A stretch of DNA of 64,000 nt from Paenibacillus sp. Lineage in GTDB: Bacteria; Bacillota; Bacilli; Paenibacillales; YIM-B00363. Each line of letters starts with the position of its first letter. Position 1 is the first letter of the stretch. Under the pieces are notes generated by a model. That model ran no database searches, was not told the DNA's origin, and was given only the letters and a program-made list of their open reading frames with translations. This document shows positions 56,669 through 64,000 of the stretch, piece after piece. The translations under genes were made by a program, and so were the position numbers. The stretch spans positions 1 to 64,000 of the forward strand of contig NZ_DASQNA010000037.1 in NCBI RefSeq assembly GCF_035645195.1, given 5' to 3'.

Positions 56669-59332
56669 TTACCCCTTCAATTCGGCGATCCGCGCGATCA
56701 CCTTTTCCCGTTTGTCCGCATAGTCGTTCATTTTCGCCTTCTCTTCCTCGATGACGGCCGCGGGCGCCTTCGCGACGAAGCCCGGGTTCGCGAGCTTCTT
56801 CTCGACGCGCTCGACTTCGGCGTTGAGCGTCTTGAGCTCCTTCTCGAGGCGGGCGATTTCCTGGTCGATATCGATGAGCCCCGCGAGCGGGAGGAACATT
56901 TCCGCCCCCGTCACGATCGCCGACATCGCCTTCTCCGGCGCGGCCGCGGCGAGCGATATCGTCAGCTGCGACGTGTTGCAGAAGCGCTCGACGTAATGGC
57001 GGTTGTTCTCCAAAATGCGAAGCGTCTCTTCCGAGGACGGCTTGACGATCATTTCGATTTTTTTGCTCATCGGCACGTTCACTTCCGCGCGCACGTTCCG
57101 GATCGAGCGAATCATCGCCATGAGCAGCTCCATTTCCGCCAACTGCTGCGGCGCTTCCCATTTCGCGTCAGGCTGCGGCCAAGCGGCGAGCGTGATCGTC
57201 TCCCCGTCGGTCGGCAGATGCGACCAAATTTCTTCCGTAATGTACGGCATGAACGGATGCAGGAGGCGCAGCGTGTTGTCGAGCACGTACGCGAGCACGT
57301 TCTGCGTGCGCGCCTTCGCCTCGGCGTCGCTGCCGTACAGCGACAGCTTCGCGAATTCGATATACCAATCGCACAGATCGTCCCAAATAAAGTCGTACAG
57401 CGCGCGGCCCGTTTCGCCGAACTCGTACGAATCCAGCAGGCGTGTCACGTTCGAAGCCGTCTCGTTGAGCCGGTGCAAAATCCAACGGTCCGCCGTCGAC
57501 AGCTTCGCGAGCTCTTCCGCATCCAGCGGCCGCGGCGCGTACCCTTCCAAGTTCATCAGAACGAAGCGCGACGCGTTCCAAATTTTGTTCGCGAAGTTGC
57601 GCGCCTGCTCGACCCGCTCCCAGCGGAAGCGCAGGTCTTGGCCCGGCGTAATGCCGGTCGTCAGCATGTAGCGCATCGCGTCCGCGCCGTACTGGTCGAT
57701 CACCTCGAGCGGATCGACGCCGTTGCCGAGCGATTTCGACATTTTGCGCCCCTCCGCGTCGCGGACGAGGCCGTGGATGAGCACGTCCTTGAACGGGTTT
57801 TGGCCCGTGAATTCGAGCGCGGTGAAAATCATCCGAGCGACCCAGAAGAAAATGATGTCGTACCCGGTGACGAGCACGTCCGTCGGATAAAATCGCTTGA
57901 AATCTTCGCTGTTTTCGTCCGGCCAGCCGAGCGTCGAGAACGGCCACAGCCCGGAGGAGAACCACGTGTCGAGCACGTCGTTGTCCTGCTCGAGCTTCGC
58001 GCCGCCGCAGTGGCGGCACGCGGCCGGATCCGTCGTTGCGACCGTCTCTCCGCCGCAATCCGCGCAGTACCACGCCGGGATGCGGTGGCCCCACCACAGC
58101 TGGCGGGAGATGCACCAGTCGCGGATGTTTTCGATCCAGTGCAAATACGTCTTCTCGAAACGGTCCGGCACGAAGTTGACGCCGTCGCCCGATTTTTGCT
58201 GCGCGATCGCGCGATCGGCGAGCGGCTGCATGCGGACGAACCACTGCGTCGACAAATACGGCTCGATGACGGCGCCGGAGCGCTCGCTGTGGCCGACTTG
58301 ATGCGTATGCTCTTCGACGCGCAGCAGCACGCCGAGCTCTTTCATGTCCGCGACGATTTGCTTCCGGCATTCGAAGCGGTCCATACCCGCATATTTGCCC
58401 GCATTCGCGTTCATTTTGCCCGATTCGTCCATGACGAGAATTTGCGGAAGATCGTGGCGGAGGCCGACCTCGAAGTCGTTCGGGTCATGCGCCGGCGTAA
58501 TTTTGACCGCGCCGCTGCCGAATTCCTTCTCGACGTATTCGTCGCCGATGATCGGAATCTCGCGCCCGATGATCGGCAGCACGAGCGTTCGGCCGATCAA
58601 ATGCTTATAGCGCTCGTCCTCCGGATGCACCGCGACCGCCGTATCGCCCAGCATCGTCTCCGGACGCGTCGTCGCGACGACGAGATGGCCGGAGCCGTCC
58701 TTGAGCGGATACTGCAAATGGTACAGCGCGCCTTGGACTTCCTTATATTCGACTTCGATGTCCGACAGCGCGGTGCGCGCCGCCGGGTCCCAGTTGATAA
58801 TTTTTTTGCCGCGGTAAATGAGGCCCTTCTCATACAAGCGCACGAACACCTCGCGCACCGCGTTCGACAGCCCTTCGTCGAGCGTGAACCGCTCGCGGGA
58901 ATAATCGAGCGACAGCCCCATTTTGCTCCATTGGCGCCGAATCGTCCCCGCGGACTGCTCCTTCCACTTCCATACCTCTTCGAGGAACTTCTCTCGTCCG
59001 AGATCGTAGCGGGTGAGGCCTTCCTCGCGAAGCTTCGCCTCGACCTTCGACTGCGTCGCGATGCCCGCGTGGTCCGTGCCCGGCAGCCACAGCGTGTCGT
59101 AGCCCTGCATCCGCTTCGCGCGCACGAGAATGTCTTGCAGCGAGAAGTCGAGCGCGTGGCCGATATGCAGCACGCCCGTCACGTTCGGCGGCGGAATGAC
59201 GATCGTGTACGGTTTCGCGTCCGGGCGCTTGCCCGCTTCGAAATATCCTCGTTCGATCCAACGATCGTACCATTTGCTTTCCGCCGTTTTCGGGTCATAC
59301 GTCGTCGGCATCGTTTGGTTCGTTTCGCTCAT
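56669..59332 (-). CDS. valS: Valyl-tRNA synthetase
   Basis: An 887-residue class I synthetase. HIGH motif ([15 protein letters not shown], near 45-55), CP1 editing domain (about 145-345), KMSKS motif ([14 protein letters not shown], about 525), an HHH anticodon domain and the C-terminal coiled-coil tail. ATG 59332 ([14 protein letters not shown]) follows GGAGG; the upstream 51-codon extension is the T-box leader read as protein. Expression is expected to respond to uncharged tRNA-Val through the leader. Confidence 0.99.
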   Translation of the reverse strand: MSETNQTMPTTYDPKTAESKWYDRWIERGYFEAGKRPDAKPYTIVIPPPNVTGVLHIGHALDFSLQDILVRAKRMQGYDTLWLPGTDHAGIATQSKVEAKLREEGLTRYDLGREKFLEEVWKWKEQSAGTIRRQWSKMGLSLDYSRERFTLDEGLSNAVREVFVRLYEKGLIYRGKKIINWDPAARTALSDIEVEYKEVQGALYHLQYPLKDGSGHLVVATTRPETMLGDTAVAVHPEDERYKHLIGRTLVLPIIGREIPIIGDEYVEKEFGSGAVKITPAHDPNDFEVGLRHDLPQILVMDESGKMNANAGKYAGMDRFECRKQIVADMKELGVLLRVEEHTHQVGHSERSGAVIEPYLSTQWFVRMQPLADRAIAQQKSGDGVNFVPDRFEKTYLHWIENIRDWCISRQLWWGHRIPAWYCADCGGETVATTDPAACRHCGGAKLEQDNDVLDTWFSSGLWPFSTLGWPDENSEDFKRFYPTDVLVTGYDIIFFWVARMIFTALEFTGQNPFKDVLIHGLVRDAEGRKMSKSLGNGVDPLEVIDQYGADAMRYMLTTGITPGQDLRFRWERVEQARNFANKIWNASRFVLMNLEGYAPRPLDAEELAKLSTADRWILHRLNETASNVTRLLDSYEFGETGRALYDFIWDDLCDWYIEFAKLSLYGSDAEAKARTQNVLAYVLDNTLRLLHPFMPYITEEIWSHLPTDGETITLAAWPQPDAKWEAPQQLAEMELLMAMIRSIRNVRAEVNVPMSKKIEMIVKPSSEETLRILENNRHYVERFCNTSQLTISLAAAAPEKAMSAIVTGAEMFLPLAGLIDIDQEIARLEKELKTLNAEVERVEKKLANPGFVAKAPAAVIEEEKAKMNDYADKREKVIARIAELKG

Positions 59333-59354
59333 CACTAGATACCCTCCTTGAATC

Positions 59355-59680
59355 CTCCTAAACAAAAAAACCTTCCGTCTTGAATCGCTCAAGGACGAAA
59401 GGTCTCGCTTCCGTGGTACCACCTTAATTCCGCAACGCGCGCGGCGCCGCCGGAACGCACTGCTCCGCGGCCGCGATTGCGGCACTTCGCCCAGGTAACG
59501 GCTGGGGACCGGCCTGCACTGTACCGCCTAAGGGCGGGTCATGCAGACGACTCCGGGGCGACTTCCGCAGCTCGCTGACCCTGCGGAACCTCTCAGCGCT
59601 TGCCGGCTCCGCTCTCTGAAGGGGATGACTGCGTACTCCTCCCGTTCCAAGTCTTTCTCGTCATGTTTATCGGGATTTGC
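59355..59680 (-). promoter_or_regulatory. T-box riboswitch leader of valS
   Basis: The plus-strand CCGTGGTACCACCTT at 59411-59425 is the complement of the conserved T-box AAGGTGGTACCACGG. It is followed on the minus strand by the terminator hairpin (59370-59402) and U7. Upstream lie the stem I features GGAGUA and AGAGAGC (59610-59645). Uncharged tRNA-Val should pair with the T-box and prevent termination. Candidate GUC specifiers are at 59560-59562 and 59546-59551; I cannot choose between them without folding. Confidence 0.95.
59363..59404 (-). terminator. T-box conditional terminator of valS
   Basis: AACCTT-CGTC...GACG-AAGGT hairpin with a U7 tract on minus RNA. It is the OFF structure of the leader, mutually exclusive with the antiterminator that uses the T-box sequence. 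Confidence 0.88.
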
Positions 59681-59693
59681 TCATATATTCCAT

Positions 59694-59722
59694 ATGATAC
59701 CCGCATTCCCGTTCGGAGTCAA
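59694..59722 (-). promoter_or_regulatory. valS promoter
   Basis: TTGACT (59717-59722), a 17-bp spacer and TATCAT (59694-59699) on the minus strand, about 360 bp upstream of the valS ATG; this leaves room for the T-box leader. Confidence 0.75.
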
Positions 59723-59779
59723 ATCTCTCGGGGGTTTGCGGCGCAGCGAATCGGGATCCGCGGAAGGGAGGGAAAGCCT

Positions 59780-59944
59780 TTGCCTCGTTGGTGGTGGAAG
59801 GTACGGTACGGCGTGAAAACGGTCATGCTGCCGCTCATCTGCGTTCAGTTCGTCCGCACGCTCATTTTGCCGAATCCGTTGGACGTATTTATCCTGTTTC
59901 TGTTTTTCATGGCGTACTTGGGCTTTTTGCTCAATTTCTATTGA
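59780..59944 (+). CDS. Small conserved-looking membrane protein, function unknown
   Basis: A 54-residue product from TTG 59780 with GGGAGGG about 8 bp upstream. The frame begins PRWWWKVRYGVKTVM, then two hydrophobic stretches (LPLICVQFVRTLIL and FILFLFFMAYLGFLL). The longer frame start at 59600 would run through the valS T-box DNA and has no ribosome binding site. It is the only plus gene here, and ends 31 bp before a strong bidirectional terminator. Not recognised by family. Confidence 0.55.
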   Translation: MPRWWWKVRYGVKTVMLPLICVQFVRTLILPNPLDVFILFLFFMAYLGFLLNFY

Positions 59945-59975
59945 GAAAGACGTTCGCGGCGCCGGGCGGAACGCC

Positions 59976-60025
59976 AAAAAGCCCCCGCCCTTCCGCTCGC
60001 AAGGAGCGGTTCGGCGGGGGCTTTT
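59976..60025. terminator. Bidirectional terminator between the small membrane gene and spoVID
   Basis: AAAAAGCCCCCGCC pairs with GGCGGGGGCTTTT; the loop region contains a second small stem (CCGCTC/GAGCGG). Confidence 0.92.
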
Positions 60026-60033
60026 CGCGCCCG

Positions 60034-61167
60034 TTACGGGATGTAGACGACTTGCCCTTCCTGCAAATATTCGCCGCTGAGCCGGTTGTACAGCATCAGC
60101 TCGCGGGCGCTCTTGTTATACCGTTCGGCGATCGTCTCGAGCGTGTCTTCCTTCTGGGCGATGCACATGCGCACCCTGCGGAACGACGGCGCTTCGGAGG
60201 ACGTCGCAAGGAACAGCTTCCGCCATTCCAAGCGGTCGCGGTTTTCCGCCGGTTCGACGTTCGGCGCCTGCTGCGGCGCGGCCGCCTCCTGCCTTGCCGC
60301 GGCAGCGCTCGCCCCCGCGAACGACATGATCGCGTTCACGCCGATCGGCTCCTCCTGCGCGGCGGGCTTGCCGGCGAACGCGATTTTGATTTCTTGCTTC
60401 TCCTGCGCCGCTTCCGCCTCTGCCGCGAACGTCTCGGCCGCGAACGTCTCGGCCGCGAACGTCTGAGGCGGCTCGTTCGCCGGTTCCTCCGCCGCGGCGG
60501 CGATCGCCGGCTCGTTCGCCGCGGAGATCGCCGCCTCGTTCGCCGCGGACATCGCGGGCTCGTTCGCCGCCGCGGAAATCGCCGCCTCGGGCTCGTTCGC
60601 CTCCGCGGCAGCGATTTCCGGAAGCGCGACCGCCGGCGGCGGCGTCTCCGCGGACGCGATCGTCACGACCGGCTCCTGCGCAGGCGATTGATGCGGCGCG
60701 GGCTGCGGCGCGGGCTGCGGCTCCGGCTGCGGCGGCTGCTCGACGCGGTGCGTAAAGACGACTTCCTCTTCTTCGCGCCAATCGGTCTCGGCGGGGCTCG
60801 ACATCGAGACGCCCTCGAGCGACAGCACGCCGGTGACGTTCAGCGAGCGCGACGACAACACGTCCACGTCGAAATTTTCGATTTCGACGCGAATGTCGGC
60901 CACGCTGTCTACGCGGCTCAGCGGCAGCGTAATTTCGACGGGAATGCGGTGCGTGAGCGTCTCCTCCCCGCTTCTCGTCTCGTCTTCGCCAACGTATGTA
61001 CCCGAAAGCACCAGATGACCCTTCAATACCGCCTGTTCCCCCTGCGCGACGACGCTGATGTCCGGCGCGAGCTCGACGCCGGTAATTTCCCTTATGCCGA
61101 CCGTATCGTCAGACAGATGAACGCGTTCGTAAATGTCGAACCGCAAACCGGATGTAGGTTGGGACAA
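60034..61167 (-). CDS. spoVID: Stage VI sporulation protein D-like coat morphogenetic protein (SpoVID)
   Basis: About 377 residues. The N-terminal beta-rich domain (about 1-130: GLRFDIYERVHL, VVAQGEQAVLKGHLVLSGTY, HRIPVEITLP) fits SpoVID. A very Ala/Glu/Pro-rich linker (140-300) holds repeats such as FAAET. A C-terminal LysM domain (CIAQKEDTLETIAERYNKSARELM...) ends the protein. In B. subtilis SpoVID drives coat encasement and binds SafA. I chose TTG 61167 since AGGGAGG lies 7 bp upstream; ATGs at 61203 and 61197 precede that site. The valS neighbourhood matches spoVID in B. subtilis. Confidence 0.85.
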   Translation of the reverse strand: MSQPTSGLRFDIYERVHLSDDTVGIREITGVELAPDISVVAQGEQAVLKGHLVLSGTYVGEDETRSGEETLTHRIPVEITLPLSRVDSVADIRVEIENFDVDVLSSRSLNVTGVLSLEGVSMSSPAETDWREEEEVVFTHRVEQPPQPEPQPAPQPAPHQSPAQEPVVTIASAETPPPAVALPEIAAAEANEPEAAISAAANEPAMSAANEAAISAANEPAIAAAAEEPANEPPQTFAAETFAAETFAAEAEAAQEKQEIKIAFAGKPAAQEEPIGVNAIMSFAGASAAAARQEAAAPQQAPNVEPAENRDRLEWRKLFLATSSEAPSFRRVRMCIAQKEDTLETIAERYNKSARELMLYNRLSGEYLQEGQVVYIP

Positions 61168-61362
61168 GGTGGTTCCTCCCTTCGCATAGTGACTCATCAT
61201 CATGTATATGGTCCAAGCGCCGCCGTCATGCGTGTTCTCGGAAAAAGGCGGATTCGCCTCTGAATTTTGTACAAACCGCTCGGTATTTTAGGTTGAGACC
61301 TCCCCCTGGAACCCGCATAATGAAATTCAGCTTGCTTGGTTTTGTAAACGGAGGGAAAGCGT

Positions 61363-63141
61363 ATGAACCTCGGGGCGGCGGCCGTTCGCGCCTATTCGAG
61401 CTTGAGCGTCAAGCTCAAGCTGCTCGTGTTTTTTACGTTCATGACGCTTGTCGGCTTATCGACCGCTTACGCGGCGCTGCATTACGCCTATTCGGTGTAC
61501 GACCGCCAGCTGTACGAAACGTCCGCGGTCGCCTTGAACCTGTCTTCCGCGGGGGCGGAAACCGAGCTTCGCAAGCTCCAGCGCCTCTCGTTCATCGTGC
61601 TGTCGGACAACGAAATTCAAAGCATCCTGAACGGGCTGCGGGACCGCTCCCCCGATTACGAGGAGTTCCAAAGCCGCTCGCGCCTTCGGCAAATGCTGAC
61701 GCGCTATTTCAACGCCGAACCGTACGTTCTGTCCGTCCATTTGCTCGATTCGCTCGATCGGGAAAGCTCGGCCGGGCGCAGCGTCGTCGCTATCCCCGGC
61801 GGCAAATGGCAGCGCATTCGGGACGAAACGCGCGGCGCCGGCGGGCGCATCCGCTGGTTTTTCGCGGACGAGGGCGACAAAGCGCTCATCCTCGCGCGGG
61901 AAATTCGCGCCTACGACAACTTGAGCCTCCATCCGCTCGGCACGCTCGTCATCCGCATCGACATGGAGAAGCTCATCGCCGACATCGGCAGCGGCCTCTC
62001 CCGCTCCGGCGGAAGCCTGCTCGTCATGTCGGGGACCGAGCGCGTCTACCCGGCCGGGGCGGCGATCGATCCGTCCGGCGCCGCCGCGGAGCGGACGGAT
62101 CGGACCGGCTACGCGACGTTCCAGAAGGACGGGGCGACGTACTTCGTCTCCTATTTGCGCTCGGCCCAAACGAAATGGACGTACTACCACGTCATTCCGT
62201 TCGAGGGCATCTTCGAACGCATCGAGCTGCTGAAGCGCTTGATCGCCGCGCTGTACGCCGTCGGGTTCGCCGCCGCGGTCGCGGCGTGCTTCGCCTTCGC
62301 CCGCCGCATCACCCGCGGCATCGAGGCGCTGACGAATCGCATGCGCACGCTGCATAAGGAAGGGCTCGACCGCATCGATCCGGACGCGCTTGCGCCCGTC
62401 TCCGCTTCGCTCGACGAAATCGGGTTGCTGCACCGCTCGTTCCGGTCGATGATGCTTCGCATGCAAGAGCTCATTCGCGAAAATTACGTGAAACAAATGA
62501 AGCTGCAGGAAACGGAGCTGAAGGCGCTGCAGGCGCAGATGAATCCGCATTTTCTGTACAACACGCTGGAGACGATCAACTGGATGGCCGAAATGGAAGG
62601 CCAGCGGGGCATCTCCCGGCTCGTGCTGTCGCTCGGCTTCCTGCTGCGCAAATCGATCGGCCTCAAATCGCCGCTCATCCCGCTGCGGGAAGAGATGGAC
62701 ATCGTCCGGCATTACGTCGTCATCCAGCAGGCTCGCTTCGGCGACCAGTTCCGTATCGAGTTCGACGTGCCGGACGAGCTGCTGTCGCATCCGGTGCCGA
62801 AGCTGTCCGTCCAGCCGGTCGTGGAGAACGCCTTCAGCCACGCGCTCGAGCAAATGATGGAGCCGTGCTTCATCTCCGTCTCCGCGCGGGCGGCCGGCGG
62901 CCGTCTCGAGATCGCCGTCGCCGACAACGGGCCGGGCTTTGATCCCGACCTGCTCTCGAAGCTGTATTCCGGCGAAGTGCAGCCGCGCGGCTCCGGCATC
63001 GGCCTCCGCAATATCGACGAGCGGATGAAGCTGCTGTTCGGCGACGAGGCGGGCCTTGCGATCGCGTCGGCGCCGGGCGAAGGCGCTCGCGTCACGCTCG
63101 CCGTCCCGCTGAGGAAAGGAGGACTCGATCCAGATGTATAA
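61363..63141 (+). CDS. YesM-type sensor histidine kinase
   Basis: A 592-residue membrane kinase. TM1 (about 17-41), a large extracytoplasmic sensor domain (42-265), TM2 (about 268-292), a HAMP-like linker, and the His_kinase domain with QAQMNPHFLYNTLETINW (phosphoacceptor His396). A HATPase domain has the N box VVENAFSHAL, DNGPGFDP and GSGIGLRNIDERM. It has ATG with GGAGGG 7 bp upstream. It overlaps the response regulator by 8 bp. Such pairs in Paenibacillus usually control nearby carbohydrate ABC transporters; the target lies outside the window. Confidence 0.95.
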   Translation: MNLGAAAVRAYSSLSVKLKLLVFFTFMTLVGLSTAYAALHYAYSVYDRQLYETSAVALNLSSAGAETELRKLQRLSFIVLSDNEIQSILNGLRDRSPDYEEFQSRSRLRQMLTRYFNAEPYVLSVHLLDSLDRESSAGRSVVAIPGGKWQRIRDETRGAGGRIRWFFADEGDKALILAREIRAYDNLSLHPLGTLVIRIDMEKLIADIGSGLSRSGGSLLVMSGTERVYPAGAAIDPSGAAAERTDRTGYATFQKDGATYFVSYLRSAQTKWTYYHVIPFEGIFERIELLKRLIAALYAVGFAAAVAACFAFARRITRGIEALTNRMRTLHKEGLDRIDPDALAPVSASLDEIGLLHRSFRSMMLRMQELIRENYVKQMKLQETELKALQAQMNPHFLYNTLETINWMAEMEGQRGISRLVLSLGFLLRKSIGLKSPLIPLREEMDIVRHYVVIQQARFGDQFRIEFDVPDELLSHPVPKLSVQPVVENAFSHALEQMMEPCFISVSARAAGGRLEIAVADNGPGFDPDLLSKLYSGEVQPRGSGIGLRNIDERMKLLFGDEAGLAIASAPGEGARVTLAVPLRKGGLDPDV

Positions 63142-64000
63142 AGTGCTGCTCGTCGATAACGAACGGATCATTTTGAACGGCATTTCGAAAATGGTCGATT
63201 GGGAAAGCCTCTCCTTGACGCTCGTCGGCACGGCCGGCAACGGAATCGAGGCGCTCGAGCGGATCGAGCACGACGCGCCGGACATCGTCGTCAGCGATAT
63301 CCGCATGCCGGGCATGGACGGCCTCGCGCTCGTCGCGAAGGCGAAGGAGGAGCATCCGCACGTCCGGTTCGTTTTGCTGTCCGGCTTCAACGAATTCGAA
63401 TACGCGCGCAAAGCGATGCAGTACGGGGTCAAGCACTACTTATTGAAGCCTTGCGCGAAGGAAGCGATCGAGGAGGCGCTCGCGGAAGTCGTCTCCGAGC
63501 TGCGCCGCGACGCGGACCGGGACCAGTTCATCGAGCGCATCCAGGCGGAGCTGATCCGGGTGACGCCTCACGCGAAGGAGCAGTTCCTGAAGGAGTTCGT
63601 CACGAACAAAACGTACGGCGTCCGCGAATGGAACTTGTTCCGAGGCTTGTTCCGGATGCCGCTCGAGACGCAGCCGATCCGGCTGCTCCTCATGCAGCTG
63701 GACGGCGACATCGAGTACGAGCACCTTTTCGCGCTGACGAACATCGCCGAGGACATTCTCGGCCGTCCGCCCGTCTGGCTGAACGCTACGATCGGGCAGC
63801 GCGTGCTGCTGCTGACGGAGGACGGCGAAGAGCCGGCGCTGTTCCAGGCGCTGCAGGACATTCGCGCCCTGTTCCGGCGGTATTACCGGATGGACGTCAC
63901 GATCGCGGTCAGCGACCGCGGCGTCGTCGCGGAGGCGAAGCGGCTGTACCGGCAGACGATCGACTGTCTGAACCGCCGGTTTTATTTGGGCGAAGGCGGC
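63134..64000 (+). CDS. YesN-type response regulator, 3' end outside the window
   Basis: A partial product of 289 residues with no stop before the window end. The receiver domain (1-120) has VDNE in the acidic pocket (usually VDDE), phosphoacceptor Asp55 in VVSDIRMPGMDG, and Lys105 in YLLKPC. The middle region (about 130-289) is the variable linker of the YesN family; the AraC-type DNA-binding helices expected at the C terminus are not in view. ATG 63134 lies inside the end of the kinase gene, suggesting coupled translation. Confidence 0.93.
   Translation, partial: MYKVLLVDNERIILNGISKMVDWESLSLTLVGTAGNGIEALERIEHDAPDIVVSDIRMPGMDGLALVAKAKEEHPHVRFVLLSGFNEFEYARKAMQYGVKHYLLKPCAKEAIEEALAEVVSELRRDADRDQFIERIQAELIRVTPHAKEQFLKEFVTNKTYGVREWNLFRGLFRMPLETQPIRLLLMQLDGDIEYEHLFALTNIAEDILGRPPVWLNATIGQRVLLLTEDGEEPALFQALQDIRALFRRYYRMDVTIAVSDRGVVAEAKRLYRQTIDCLNRRFYLGEGG

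Noticed and set aside
56147-59338. 1063-codon plus-strand open frame opposite valS and folC
   Set aside because: Arg/His/Glu-rich shadow frame of valS and folC on the other strand, without motifs or start signals.
61204-61362. Promoter for the YesMN pair (TTGAGA...TAATGA)
   Set aside because: The spacer would be 19 bp and the -10 match is poor; not convincing enough to annotate.
63134-63170. VDNE instead of VDDE in the response regulator as an inactivating change
   Set aside because: Asn at this acidic-pocket position occurs in some active YesN-type receivers, and Asp55 and Lys105 are intact.

Overview
The window is a high-GC chromosomal segment of an endospore-forming Firmicute, most probably of the Paenibacillaceae (Paenibacillus/Cohnella type). 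The evidence is a dense set of sporulation genes (spoVB, bofC, safA-like, spo0B, spoIVFA/FB, a SpoIID-domain protein, spoVID), separate secD and secF, an RNase E/G gene beside the L21-L27 operon, an S-layer-homology amidase and a YesM/YesN two-component pair. Gene order follows the Bacillus subtilis dtd-relA-apt-recJ-secDF-comN-spoVB-yajC-tgt-queA-ruvBA-bofC-safA and obg-spo0B-rpmA-rplU-spoIVF-min-mre-radC-maf-(murC)-folC-valS-spoVID blocks, with several insertions.

Layout. 1-1.35 kb: a decayed transposase-like remnant and a cluster of degenerate interspersed repeats. 1.4-12 kb (mostly minus): dtd, relA, [uraA on plus], apt, recJ, a CDF metal transporter, secF, secD, comN. 12-15 kb: spoVB, a DUF421 protein and a small membrane protein. 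15-24 kb (minus): the ruvCAB-SpoIID-queA-tgt-yajC operon, then bofC and a SafA-like LysM protein. 24-30 kb (minus): a complete seven-gene mrpABCDEFG Na+/H+ antiporter operon. 30.5-36 kb (minus): an amino-acid operon pheB(ACT)-hom-thrC-thrB-pheA-ilvE. 36-47.7 kb (minus): obg/spo0B; rplU-prp-rpmA; rng and spoIVFA/FB; mreBCD-minCD-rodA. 47.8-49.1 kb: two juxtaposed tandem arrays, each of 51-bp units but unrelated in sequence, filling the mreB-radC interval. 49-60 kb: radC, maf, DUF4321, SLH amidase, a SPOR-domain protein, murC, folC, valS with a T-box leader. 60-64 kb: SpoVID and a YesMN-type sensor kinase and response regulator that runs off the window.

Together the genes cover stringent response and purine salvage, protein export, recombination and tRNA modification, cell shape and division-site selection, ribosome assembly, cell-wall synthesis and spore morphogenesis. 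No plasmid, phage, toxin-antitoxin, BGC or defence system is recognisable. The least explained DNA is the double 51-bp minisatellite upstream of mreB. Other unexplained items are the repeat cluster at the left edge, a 17-bp leader motif shared by relA and the pheB-hom operon, and a palindrome inside the relA promoter spacer. All protein identities come from reading translated sequence and synteny; no database search was run.
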